A stretch of DNA of 64,000 bases, taken from assembly GCA_016709725.1 (NCBI GenBank), contig JADJMG010000013.1:62001-126000 (forward strand). Reading direction: 5' to 3'. Positions within the stretch are counted from its first letter, which is position 1. Every line of letters begins with the position of its first letter. The position numbers were made by a program, and so were the translations under genes. Positions 1 through 7,669 of the stretch are shown here, in pieces. The notes below the pieces were generated by a model that did no database searches, was not told where the DNA came from, and was given only the letters and a program-made list of their open reading frames with translations. The DNA comes from Bacteroidota bacterium. Its GTDB lineage: Bacteria; Bacteroidota; Bacteroidia; AKYH767-A; OLB10.

Positions 1-1
1 T

Positions 2-118
2 ACAAAATCCTACATTTCAAAAATTGAAAACAATATTAAAGAAGTGCGCATCTCTACCCTTCAAAAAATAGTTGAATTGGGGTTGGGTGGACAGCTACAA
101 TTATTGATAAAGCTATAA
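2..118 (+). CDS. XRE-family HTH regulator, C-terminal fragment (runs off the window start)
   Basis: Reading frame 2 is open from the window edge to a TAA at 116-118 and gives 38 residues. They contain SYISKIENNIKEVRISTLQK, the second half of a classical helix-turn-helix of the Cro/C1 (XRE) family: recognition helix, conserved SxIE, then the helix beginning STL. The residues after it (IVELGLGGQLQLLIKL) resemble the short tail of HigA-type antitoxins. It would bind an operator as a dimer and repress its own promoter, often together with a toxin encoded just upstream. That partner would lie outside the window, so the antitoxin role is inference. The next gene, lpxB, is convergent and starts 77 bases further on. 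Confidence 0.6.
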   Translation, partial: TKSYISKIENNIKEVRISTLQKIVELGLGGQLQLLIKL

Positions 119-195
119 TCAAATGTTCGCAATAGAGCATAGAAAATTGATTTTTCTTCAATGAGCTCTTTCAGCATATAATTTCTTACTTGGCT

Positions 196-1314
196 CTATT
201 TTGAAGCTAGCAATTTATGAATCAAAGAAGCTGCATTATACGAAGCTCCTTCTCCTCCTAACTTTTGCTTTAACTCAACAAATGATTCTAACATCTTTTC
301 ACGTTCATCCGATTCTAAGATTTTTAGCAACTCACTTTTTAATTGTTTTGGATTGAGATCATCTTGGATAAGCTCCTTTACAATTTCGCGATCCATCACT
401 AAATTGACAAGTGAGATGTACTTTACCTTGATGAGTTGACGAGCGATCCAATAACTTACTTTATTTGCTTTGTAACAAACCACCTCGGGTACTCCAAAGA
501 TTGCAGTCTCCAATGTGGCTGTTCCACTCGTCACCAAAGCACCTGAAGAAGCACTTAATATAGCGTATGTTTCTCCTTGAATATGAGTGATATTTGATCT
601 ACTATCAAGGTGGGAAGTGTAGGCTTCTATAGCCTGCGATGGAGCTATCGCTAAAAGGAAATGATACTCGTCCATTCCCTTTGTTGCTTCGATCATAATG
701 GGCAACATCGTATCCATCTCTTGTTTTCTACTACCGGGCAATAGAGCAATAAGCTTTTTGTTTTCGGGAATATGGTGCTTCTTTTTCCAACTATCGTCAA
801 TCCATTTACGGGTGCCAATCTCATCTAATAAAGGATGTCCGACAAAGTCGACTTCCATTCCCCACTTATGATAAAATTCCTTTTCGAATGGAAGAATGAC
901 CAACATCTTGTCTATATCGCGCTTGATCTTATGAATCCTCGATTCTTTCCAAGCCCAAATTTGCGGACTGATGTAATAGATTGTCTTAATTCCTTCTTGT
1001 CTTGCAAACTCAGCTATGCGTAAATTAAATCCAGGATAGTCAATAAAGATTAGAGCATCCGGCTTCCATTGCAGAATATCGTCTTTACAAAACTTAATAT
1101 TCTTGATGATGGTTCGTAGGTTAGCAATCACCTCAATAAAGCCCATAAAAGCGAGCGATCGATAATGCTTTACCAACTCCCCACCTTGTTCTTGCATGAG
1201 ATCACCGCCCCAACACCTAAATTCAGCCTGAGCATCATTTTCACGAATGGCTTTCATTAAATTGCTTCCGTGTAAGTCGCCCGAAGCTTCCCCGGCTATG
1301 ACATAGTACTTCAT
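196..1314 (-). CDS. lpxB: Lipid-A-disaccharide synthase LpxB
   Basis: Glycosyltransferase of family GT19 that joins UDP-2,3-diacylglucosamine to lipid X to make the lipid A disaccharide, at the inner face of the cytoplasmic membrane. The 372-residue length is normal for the family. The N-terminus YYVIAGEASGDLHGSNL is the LpxB signature, YYISPQIWAWKESRI near residues 117-131 is the conserved membrane-proximal segment, and LLPGSRKQEM near 190-200 is the UDP-sugar binding loop. It is the last gene of an operon surE / small membrane protein / lpxB; its ATG overlaps the preceding stop by 4 bases, so it is probably translationally coupled. It is convergent with the XRE fragment. Confidence 0.95.
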   Translation of the reverse strand: MKYYVIAGEASGDLHGSNLMKAIRENDAQAEFRCWGGDLMQEQGGELVKHYRSLAFMGFIEVIANLRTIIKNIKFCKDDILQWKPDALIFIDYPGFNLRIAEFARQEGIKTIYYISPQIWAWKESRIHKIKRDIDKMLVILPFEKEFYHKWGMEVDFVGHPLLDEIGTRKWIDDSWKKKHHIPENKKLIALLPGSRKQEMDTMLPIMIEATKGMDEYHFLLAIAPSQAIEAYTSHLDSRSNITHIQGETYAILSASSGALVTSGTATLETAIFGVPEVVCYKANKVSYWIARQLIKVKYISLVNLVMDREIVKELIQDDLNPKQLKSELLKILESDEREKMLESFVELKQKLGGEGASYNAASLIHKLLASK

Positions 1315-1619
1315 GCAATAATTTTAAAGTACATCACGATGAAGGCATAAATGAAAGTAGCACCAATAACTCCTTTCGCTGCTTTGTCGATTTCCTTGAT
1401 GTAAAAAAGATAAAATAAACCTAAGTTTAAAATCACACCTAAACTTAACACTGCAATGGCTTTGTTGGATTTAGTCACATGATCGATAAACCCATCAAAA
1501 GACATGTAATTGAAAAAAAGCAAATAGTAAATATAAAATCCAAGGATGGGTAAGAGCATGCCTGGCACAAATCCCGATTTGAATTCATCTTTAAGTTTAA
1601 AGGATGGTTTCTTACTCAT
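1311..1619 (-). CDS. Small membrane protein between surE and lpxB
   Basis: A 102-residue protein with a charged N-terminus (KKPSFKLKDEFKSG) followed by three hydrophobic segments at about residues 19-38, 51-72 and 80-100, so a small integral membrane protein. I do not recognise a named domain. It starts 8 bases after the surE stop and its own stop overlaps the lpxB start by 4 bases, so it is cotranscribed with both. Its position beside lpxB suggests a link to the envelope, but that is inference from context only. Confidence 0.75.
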   Translation of the reverse strand: MSKKPSFKLKDEFKSGFVPGMLLPILGFYIYYLLFFNYMSFDGFIDHVTKSNKAIAVLSLGVILNLGLFYLFYIKEIDKAAKGVIGATFIYAFIVMYFKIIA

Positions 1620-1627
1620 GGTCTAGG

Positions 1628-2431
1628 TTAATCGTTCCATTTTACAGTATTCAAATGCGCGATAGCATGGTGCGCAGTAAAATCAAATTGAACTGGAACA
1701 ACGGAAGCATATCCATTTTCCAAGGCCCATTCATCAGTATCTTTGCCGGTATCGAAGTTGACGAACTTGCCTGTCAGCCAAAAATATTTTCTTCCATGTG
1801 GATCATGACGCTCATCAAAATCTTCTTTCCACTTTGCATTCGCTTGACGGCAAATCTTGATTCCTTTGATTTTGCTAGTTGGTAGGTTTGGAATATTTAC
1901 ATTCAGCAAAGTCCCTTCTTGAATTCCAATTTTCAAAACATTTTTCACCACCTTCTCGATGATCTTCATGGAGGGACCAAAATCCGCTTCCAAACTAAAG
2001 TTTAAAAGACTAAATCCAATGCTTGGAATGCCTTCAATAGCGCCTTCCATAGCAGCCGACATCGTACCTGAATAAATTACATTGATAGAAGAATTACTAC
2101 CATGATTGATTCCAGAAACACATAAATCGGGCTTGCGATGTAAGATCTGATTTACGGCCAGCTTCACACAGTCGACAGGCGTTCCGGAACATTGCCAAGA
2201 ATCTACCCCTTCAAAAACACTTACTTTATCCAGTCGCAAGGGCTTACTAATTGTGATAGCATGTCCCATGGCCGATTGTGGACTATCGGGTGCCACAACG
2301 ATCACATCTCCAAACTTCTTCATGGTCGCCACCAAGGCTCGTATGCCAGGAGCGGTGATGCCGTCGTCGTTGGTTACGAGGATGATAGGTCGGGTAGACT
2401 TTTTCTTTGGGGATTTCTTTGCAGTAGCCAT
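1628..2431 (-). CDS. surE: 5'/3'-nucleotidase SurE
   Basis: Metal-dependent survival protein that removes phosphate from nucleoside 5'- and 3'-monophosphates. The 267-residue product carries ILVTNDDGITAPGI near residues 17-30 (the acidic pair NDD binds the metal), the serine motif DSPQSAMGHAIT, and SGINHGSNSSINVIYSGTM with the Asn metal ligand and the conserved SGT. A longer open frame reaches 2605, but the extra 58 residues come from repetitive intergenic DNA. The ATG at 2431 lies 15 bases below a good -7 box (2447-2454) and is preferred. Residues 1-11 (MATAKKSPKKK) are a lysine-rich extension. First gene of the surE/membrane protein/lpxB operon. Confidence 0.92.
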   Translation of the reverse strand: MATAKKSPKKKSTRPIILVTNDDGITAPGIRALVATMKKFGDVIVVAPDSPQSAMGHAITISKPLRLDKVSVFEGVDSWQCSGTPVDCVKLAVNQILHRKPDLCVSGINHGSNSSINVIYSGTMSAAMEGAIEGIPSIGFSLLNFSLEADFGPSMKIIEKVVKNVLKIGIQEGTLLNVNIPNLPTSKIKGIKICRQANAKWKEDFDERHDPHGRKYFWLTGKFVNFDTGKDTDEWALENGYASVVPVQFDFTAHHAIAHLNTVKWND

Positions 2432-2446
2432 AAATAGAATTGAGTG

Positions 2447-2454
2447 CAAAGGTA
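2447..2454 (-). promoter_or_regulatory. -7 promoter box of surE
   Basis: On the minus strand these bases read TACCTTTG, an exact match to the Bacteroidota -7 consensus TAnnTTTG. The box ends 15 bases before the surE ATG. I did not find a convincing -33 TTG at the usual distance. Confidence 0.5.
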
Positions 2455-2462
2455 AATGATCC

Positions 2463-2600
2463 AAGTTTAAACGCAGCGATCGCAACGTCCCGAAGCTTCG
2501 GGAACGCAGCGGGCGCAGCGAATCTGCCGAAATCAATCTTAATTTATCATAATTATCCGTGTCATCCGTGTTCAATCTTAGAGCACTGTGAAAGGTCGAA
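2463..2600. repeat. Intergenic phrase-like repeats between surE and hsp20
   Basis: The 317-base gap between the divergent surE and hsp20 contains no convincing gene. It holds a GC-rich stretch built of CGCAGCG-type words with the palindrome CCCGAAGCTTCGGG at 2491-2504, then TCCGTGTCATCCGTGTTC near 2559-2576. The same 18-base phrase recurs near 3414-3431. The part nearest hsp20 (2600-2748) shows nothing I can name and should hold its promoter. Confidence 0.6.
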
Positions 2601-2748
2601 ATCAAGACATTTTAGCAGTTCCCATCTACCCACTCCGCCAAAATTTCATGTAAAACATTGGTATCAATGCCATTGTGTCGTTGAAAGGGGATGTTTTTGC
2701 GTTGGAATAGTGATTGATAATGCAGGGGAAATCTTAAAACAAAACAAA

Positions 2749-3189
2749 ATGACACTATTAAAATTTCAAAAAGACGCTCCAGCGCGCAGCATGTTTCCTA
2801 ACTCTGTAGACATGTTCAACGAATTCTTCAACGAATTTAACGGAAGTGATTTCCGCAAGTGGAATGCACCGGCAGTAAACATCAGCGAGAATGACAATGA
2901 ATTCAAACTTCAGCTTGCCGTACCCGGTATGAAGAAAGAAGACTTCAAAATTGCCATCGAAGACAATATCCTTGTCGTAAGTGCAGAACAAAAGCAAGAA
3001 AGCGAAAAGAAAACCGAGCGTTATACGCGCAAAGAATTCTCTTTTTCTTCTTTCACTCGCCGATTCAATCTTCCTGAAAACGTTGATGAAAATCAAATCA
3101 ACGCCAATTACGAAAATGGTATTATGCTTCTTACCCTTCCCAAAAAAGCAGAAGCAAAACCAGTAGCGAGAGAGATTAGTATTAAGTAA
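2749..3189 (+). CDS. Hsp20/alpha-crystallin small heat shock protein
   Basis: ATP-independent chaperone of 146 residues that holds unfolding proteins in the cytoplasm as oligomers. The alpha-crystallin domain spans about residues 40-136: APAVNISENDNEFKLQLAVP opens it, AVPGMKKEDFKI and the end motif ENGIMLLTLPK are diagnostic, and the C-terminal ISIK supplies the I-x-I anchor. A longer open frame begins at 2440, but the preceding 103 residues are intergenic repeat sequence; the ATG at 2749 gives the normal size. It stands alone and is followed by a clear terminator. Heat-shock control is expected of the family, but I saw no recognisable operator upstream. Confidence 0.93.
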   Translation: MTLLKFQKDAPARSMFPNSVDMFNEFFNEFNGSDFRKWNAPAVNISENDNEFKLQLAVPGMKKEDFKIAIEDNILVVSAEQKQESEKKTERYTRKEFSFSSFTRRFNLPENVDENQINANYENGIMLLTLPKKAEAKPVAREISIK

Positions 3190-3213
3190 TTATTGTTTAG
3201 TTTGGTTAGAATG

Positions 3214-3240
3214 GGCCCGTCGAAATGATGGGCCTTTTTT
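3214..3240 (+). terminator. Rho-independent terminator of hsp20
   Basis: GGCCCGTC and GATGGGCC form an 8-bp stem (one G-T pair) around the loop GAAAT, followed directly by a run of six T. It starts 25 bases after the hsp20 stop. Confidence 0.85.
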
Positions 3241-3257
3241 ATTAAAAAAAAATTGGG

Positions 3258-3432
3258 AAGTTTAACCGCTAGGGACGCGGGGAAGGCGCGCTGGTCGCGG
3301 GGGGAATCATAAAAGATCATAAAAGATCATAATAAATCTGCGGCTAAAAAAGCATTGTTAAAAAAAGAAGTAATTCTAGTTATTCGAAAGTAAATCCGTG
3401 AAAATCCTATTTATCCGTGTCATCCGTGTTCT
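3258..3432. repeat. Dispersed repeat: GC-rich head, ATCATAAAAGATC words, CTGCGGCTAAAAAA tail
   Basis: Fills most of the 336-base convergent gap between hsp20 and the response regulator. It starts with TTTAACCGCTAGGGACGCGG, continues with a GGTCGCGGGG block, then tandem AATCATAAAAGATC words and ATCTGCGGCTAAAAAAGC, and ends with TCCGTGTCATCCGTGTTC. The middle and tail recur at 6824-6872. The head and ATCATAAAA part recur inverted at 27536-27602. Confidence 0.65.
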
Positions 3433-3525
3433 AATAAAGAATATTATTCAACTACAATTAATTATAAAAAACGGGTCACAAAGTTCTATGTGATTATAAA
3501 AATTAGTATTCTAACCGTATCAATT

Positions 3526-4217
3526 CTACTTCGACGAAACATTAAAAATAAATCCCACCCCGAAAACATTTTCAATATGGATACTTTCATCCTCCTTTAA
3601 ATACTTCCGCATTTTGGTGATGAACACATCCAAGCTTCTTCCTAAAAAGTAATCGTTTTCTCCCCATAAATTCGTCAATAGTTCTTCTCTTTTAATGAGT
3701 CGATTGCGATGCTCATATAAGTAAAAAAGGAGATTACTTTCTTTCTCAGTAATTCGCTTTATGGTTCCATTAAAGTTGAGGGATTGATTAAAGGGTTCAA
3801 ATGTATATTTCCCAATATGAATTACTTCATTTTTTAATTCCGCAATATCAGTTCTGCGAATGACTGCCTTGATTTTCCATAGCAATTCTTCTTCATCAAA
3901 TGGCTTTATTATATAGTCATCAGCTCCTAAATCATAGCCAATTAATTTGTCTTCTTTTAATGATTTGGCCGTAATGAATAGGATCGGCGTTTTACTATTT
4001 TTTTTCCTTACTTCTTTCGCCAATGTAAATCCATCCATTTTGGGCATCATCACGTCCAATAAAAGAGATCAAAGGAGGCTTCCGAGAGTGCTTGAGAAGC
4101 AATCAATCCATCTTTACATAACTTCACATCAAACCCTTCTGCTTCTAAAAAATCACTGAGAAGTGCACCTAAGTTAGGATCATCCTCCGCCAATAAAATT
4201 TTAAACTTCGTTTTCAT
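3526..4217 (-). CDS. OmpR/PhoB-type response regulator (disrupted by one frameshift)
   Basis: Partner of the adjacent histidine kinase. The receiver domain starts at ATG 4217 with MKTKFKILLAEDDPNLG (acidic pair), continues to FDL, then shifts frame at an A run at 4061-4064; the other frame resumes with LLDVMMPKMDG, which carries the phospho-acceptor Asp, followed by the LFITAKS threonine/serine motif and DYIIKPF with the conserved Lys. The C-terminal winged helix (about residues 130-228) ends in EDESIHIENVFGVGFIF. Adding one base restores a normal 230-residue protein, so the break is probably a sequencing error. Its start overlaps the kinase stop by 17 bases, so kinase and regulator are cotranscribed. 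Confidence 0.85.
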
Positions 4218-5445
4218 CCGTTTTCAAGGTGATAATAAATTTTGATCCATTGTTCTTTTCACTCTGAAGGGCAATAGTTCCTCCATGCAATTCAATAATT
4301 TTTTTAATGTATGCCAAACCTAAACCAAATCCCTGAACATTATGCACATTTCCAGTAGGCACTCTAAAGTATTTATCGAAAACTTTCTTTTGAAACTCCT
4401 TCTCGATACCGATCCCTAGATCAGAGATCGTAATGACAATATTATGCTCGTGGTTGCTAGTTTGAAGGTGGATATTTGGACATCCATTCGAATATTTTAA
4501 TGCATTATCAATTAAATTACAAATGGCATGCGTAAGATGGGTTTTATCTCCTTTCAATCGTACTTTTCTCGCATCAAGTTGCATTTGAATTATTCCTTCT
4601 TTGTCTTCAATTTGAATTTTTAGACTTTTGATGGCATCGCTTATAATTTGATGCATATCCAACTCAGTTTTATGGATGGGAATTTCTCCACGTTCCAAGG
4701 CAGCCAGGCTTAGCACTTGTTCTACCTGAAGTCTGAGTTTATCATTTTCTTCAAGGATAATTTCTGAATAATGTCGCACTTTCTCCTTTTGATTTACAAA
4801 ATCCTCTTTCATCATGATCTTTCCAGCCAAGGCAATGTTCGTAATAGGAGTTTTGAACTCATGCGTCATATTGTTTAAAAAGTCGTTGGTATGCTCCGAA
4901 AGTTTCTTTTCACTGATTAGCGATTTTAAGGTTTTCCAAAAAAGGAGTAGAACTATGAGTAAAAGGATAATAGAGGTGAGAAACATGGGTCCCATTTCCT
5001 CGTAAATGAATTGCTTTTTTTCAGGAAGTAATAATTTTAACTCCCATCCATTTCGTCTAACTACATCTTCTAAATTATGAGCAAAGCAAGCGGGTTCATT
5101 AGGATACGGATTGAAGTTGTAAGTATTCGATTGAGAAAACGGTTTTTTCTCCATCACCTCTAAAGAATATTGCATCGTGAAGTCGTAAAACTTCATGTAG
5201 TATTTAAATAACGAATCAATTTTATGAATCTCTTCCGCCCCTACTCCAGCTTCCATTTTCTGGCAAGTAGCCGTGTCGGCAGCAAGCGCATCGGAGGTTC
5301 GAGCGAGTACAATATTCGCTTTTTCATTAAACAATGCTTCTTTGATTTTCGCAGTTTCTATCAGCCAATTCACCTGTATGATGAGCACAATACAGAGTGC
5401 AAGTGAGGAAATAAGGATGTATAAATTAGTGCGCGTGATTTCCAT
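4201..5445 (-). CDS. Membrane sensor histidine kinase
   Basis: A 414-residue two-component kinase. Transmembrane helices lie at about residues 8-29 and 153-172, enclosing a roughly 120-residue periplasmic region with no named sensor domain. The HisKA helix carries the phospho-accepting His near residue 195 in NMTHEFKTPITNIAL. The ATPase domain shows the N box AICNLIDNALKYSNG, the G1 box ISDLGIGIE and the G2 box GFGLGLAYIKK. An upstream TTG at 5457 lies inside the -7 box, so the ATG at 5445 is taken as the start. It is the first gene of a kinase/regulator operon and is divergent from a propeller lipoprotein that may sense for it (inference). Confidence 0.92.
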   Translation of the reverse strand: MEITRTNLYILISSLALCIVLIIQVNWLIETAKIKEALFNEKANIVLARTSDALAADTATCQKMEAGVGAEEIHKIDSLFKYYMKFYDFTMQYSLEVMEKKPFSQSNTYNFNPYPNEPACFAHNLEDVVRRNGWELKLLLPEKKQFIYEEMGPMFLTSIILLLIVLLLFWKTLKSLISEKKLSEHTNDFLNNMTHEFKTPITNIALAGKIMMKEDFVNQKEKVRHYSEIILEENDKLRLQVEQVLSLAALERGEIPIHKTELDMHQIISDAIKSLKIQIEDKEGIIQMQLDARKVRLKGDKTHLTHAICNLIDNALKYSNGCPNIHLQTSNHEHNIVITISDLGIGIEKEFQKKVFDKYFRVPTGNVHNVQGFGLGLAYIKKIIELHGGTIALQSEKNNGSKFIITLKTDENEV

Positions 5446-5454
5446 CGGAATATC

Positions 5455-5462
5455 CAAATATA
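5455..5462 (-). promoter_or_regulatory. -7 promoter box of the histidine kinase operon
   Basis: Reads TATATTTG on the minus strand, an exact match to TAnnTTTG, ending 9 bases before the kinase ATG. Its TTG is the apparent upstream start codon of the same frame, which argues against that longer start. Confidence 0.55.
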
Positions 5463-5638
5463 AACAATTCTATTTCCAAAATTTGACAATAACAAGTCAT
5501 TAACATCCCAATAACTTCTGACTAACACAATTCAATATGAATAGTATTAACTTTGTTTTCAATTCGAATAGCCTCTCTCTTTATTTCGAAGAATGGATAA
5601 ATCTTGCAGCTTTAATAAAGTTAACTCTAAAAATTAAA

Positions 5639-6772
5639 ATGATGCTAAAGCAAATCTTCACTTACTTCCTCTTATTGGTCATACTTTCTTGTACGAGCCA
5701 CCCATCGGTACTGAATGGAAATAGCCTTCCGTTTATGCAAATAGGAAATAATATGAGTGCCATGAATTTTAATGATCATGAGTCACCTGATGAACCACTT
5801 AAACTCAATTTTTTGAAGCCACTTACAGTAGATACTACATTGCGACTTGGCACTTATATTAAAAGTCTATATCAGGACCAATCAGGAAATATGTGGATCG
5901 GAACTTTCTTCGAATCGATTTATAAATACAATGGAAAATCCCTTCTAAACCTTCATAATAACGAAGGGCTAATGGGAAACAATATTCGAGGCATCGCAGA
6001 AGATCGCTTGGGGAATATTTGGTTTGCTACCAATGATGGACTTTTACGTTATGATGGAAGTGAATTCACTGTTTTAAAGAGGAAAGATGGATTGATCTGC
6101 GATGAAGTTTCAAGTATCATTATCGATAAGTCGGGTTTAATTTGGGTGGGTACAGAAGATGGATTATGTACTTATGATGGAAAATCATTTACCCCTTTTG
6201 TTCTTCCATCTGCAGAAATTAGCGGTGTAGATTACATCCATCAAGCTCCAAGAATGATCAATAGCATCTTTCAAGACGCCCAAGAAAATATTTGGGTTGC
6301 ACAAAATGGTGGCGGTGTTTATCGAATTAACAATAAAATACGCTCTAAAAGTGATGAGACGTACACTCATTATTCAGAAAAGAATGGATTATGCAATAAT
6401 TTTATAACTGGTATTTCAGGAGACAAAGCAGGTAATATTTGGATGAGTTCTCGATTTAATGGAGTAAGTAAGTTTGATGGGAAATCGTTTACACATTATT
6501 CTAAAGATCAGGGATTGAGCAGTAATTTTGTGTGGAAAGTATTTGAGGATAAAGCAGGAGCTTTATGGTTTCCAACAGCAGGTGCTGGTGTTTGCAAATT
6601 TGATGGAACATCATTTAAAACTTTTACAGTTCAAGATGGATTAGCTGACAATTTCGTTCAAACCATCATGGAAGACAAAGAAGGCATTTTGTGGTTTGGC
6701 ACTTCGTCTGGACTCTCCAGTTATGATGGCAAAACTTTTAAAAGCAATAATAAATCTCGAGGCGGTTGTTGA
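5639..6772 (+). CDS. Seven-bladed Reg_prop propeller lipoprotein
   Basis: The start is set at ATG 5639, where MMLKQIFTYFLLLVILSC gives a lipoprotein signal peptide with lipobox VILSC; a longer frame from 5537 adds 34 unlikely residues. The mature protein contains seven copies of the two-component regulator propeller motif, each with an aromatic pair after IW or LW and a closing YDGKSF-like strand (GNIWFATNDGLLRYDG, GLIWVGTEDGLCTYDG, GNIWMSSRFNGVSKFDG, GALWFPTAGAGVCKFDG, GILWFGTSSGLSSYDG and two weaker ones). Seven copies are enough for one closed beta-propeller. In hybrid two-component systems such propellers form the periplasmic sensor; here there is no kinase domain, but a kinase/regulator pair is divergently encoded next door. 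Ligand unknown. Confidence 0.88.
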   Translation: MMLKQIFTYFLLLVILSCTSHPSVLNGNSLPFMQIGNNMSAMNFNDHESPDEPLKLNFLKPLTVDTTLRLGTYIKSLYQDQSGNMWIGTFFESIYKYNGKSLLNLHNNEGLMGNNIRGIAEDRLGNIWFATNDGLLRYDGSEFTVLKRKDGLICDEVSSIIIDKSGLIWVGTEDGLCTYDGKSFTPFVLPSAEISGVDYIHQAPRMINSIFQDAQENIWVAQNGGGVYRINNKIRSKSDETYTHYSEKNGLCNNFITGISGDKAGNIWMSSRFNGVSKFDGKSFTHYSKDQGLSSNFVWKVFEDKAGALWFPTAGAGVCKFDGTSFKTFTVQDGLADNFVQTIMEDKEGILWFGTSSGLSSYDGKTFKSNNKSRGGC

Positions 6773-6775
6773 TGA

Positions 6776-6872
6776 AGTTTTAAACGCAACGGTCGCTACG
6801 GTCAGCAACGGTCGCTGCGAGATTAAAAATCATAAAAAATCTTAAAAGATCTGCGGCTAAAAAAACATTTTT
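6776..6872. repeat. Dispersed repeat, second copy of the ATCATAAAA / CTGCGGCTAAAAAA family
   Basis: The convergent gap between the propeller gene and pcm holds AAACGCAACGGTCGCTACGG and related GC-rich words, then AAAATCATAAAAAATC and AAAGATCTGCGGCTAAAAAA. The second half matches 3307-3360 closely. Confidence 0.65.
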
Positions 6873-6904
6873 AAAATCAATAAAACTATTAGATAAAGTA
6901 AGTT

Positions 6905-7555
6905 TTATTTTGCCTTATCGCTTAGCATAGGCACAAACCTGAACTTATCCATCTCAATCACCTCCGTTTCGCCATTCGGTTTCTTTAACACGATGGTCAT
7001 GGTTTGAACTGCCAACGGGCCCACCGGAATAATCATCATTCCGCCAGGTTTTAACTGTTCAACCAAATTCATGGGAATGATCTCAGCTCCGCAGGTGACG
7101 ATGATTTTATCAAAAGGTGCAAAGGCAGGTAATCCTTTAAACCCATCTCCATAAAAGGTTTTTACCGAAACATAGTTCAACGAATCGAGCAGTTTTCTTG
7201 TGTTTTCATGAAGCGGTTTATGGCGCTCAATCGAGAAAACCTTTGCACCGGTCTCGGCTAAAACCGCCGTTTGGTAGCCACTGCCCGTTCCGATTTCCAA
7301 CACTTTCTCCCCTTTTTTGGGATCCAGAAGCTGTGTTTGGTAGGCAACTGTGTAGGGTTGTGAAATAGTTTGTCCACAAGCAATTGGAAAAGCTTTGTCT
7401 TGATAAGCGAACTCTAAGAACGCATTATCCATAAATAAATGCCTTGGAATTTTCCCAATACTTTCTATAACTAACTCATTGTTAATTCCTTTCTCCCTCA
7501 ATTGTAAAACCAATTGTCGTCTCAAGCCTTGGTGTCTAAACGTATCTTGTCCCAT
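6905..7555 (-). CDS. pcm: Protein-L-isoaspartate O-methyltransferase
   Basis: Uses S-adenosylmethionine to methylate isoaspartyl residues and so repair aged proteins in the cytoplasm. The 216-residue product has IGKIPRHLFM and ACGQTISQPYTVAY, the isoaspartyl-binding segments, followed by the SAM motif VLEIGTGSGYQTAVLAE and the acidic post-motif VFSIERHKPL. Length is normal. An alternative TTG at 7564 falls inside the -7 box (7562-7569), so the ATG at 7555 is taken as the start. It is a single gene convergent with the propeller lipoprotein and divergent from the oxidoreductase operon. Confidence 0.93.
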   Translation of the reverse strand: MGQDTFRHQGLRRQLVLQLREKGINNELVIESIGKIPRHLFMDNAFLEFAYQDKAFPIACGQTISQPYTVAYQTQLLDPKKGEKVLEIGTGSGYQTAVLAETGAKVFSIERHKPLHENTRKLLDSLNYVSVKTFYGDGFKGLPAFAPFDKIIVTCGAEIIPMNLVEQLKPGGMMIIPVGPLAVQTMTIVLKKPNGETEVIEMDKFRFVPMLSDKAK

Positions 7556-7561
7556 CTGCAG

Positions 7562-7569
7562 CAAAAATA
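7562..7569 (-). promoter_or_regulatory. -7 promoter box of pcm
   Basis: Reads TATTTTTG on the minus strand, ending six bases before the pcm ATG, which leaves almost no 5' leader. Confidence 0.5.
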
Positions 7570-7647
7570 ATAAGGTTAAGCAGCAATTATTTTACATGAA
7601 CAATAAATTCCTCTCTGTTTTTCAACAGTTCACTCGATAAAAAGGAA

Positions 7648-7655
7648 TAATTTTG
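7648..7655 (+). promoter_or_regulatory. -7 promoter box of the oxidoreductase/sugar-transferase operon
   Basis: Reads TAATTTTG, an exact TAnnTTTG match, 14 bases before the ATG at 7670. Confidence 0.5.
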
Positions 7656-7669
7656 CAGAAAATTACAGT

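Noticed and set aside
2440..2748. Extended N-terminus of Hsp20 from an upstream start at 2440
   Set aside because: The extra 103 residues come from intergenic repeats and are not part of the family; the ATG at 2749 gives the normal length.
4055..4070. Programmed ribosomal frameshift in the response regulator
   Set aside because: There is no slippery heptamer with downstream structure, and many unrelated genes here carry similar homopolymer breaks.
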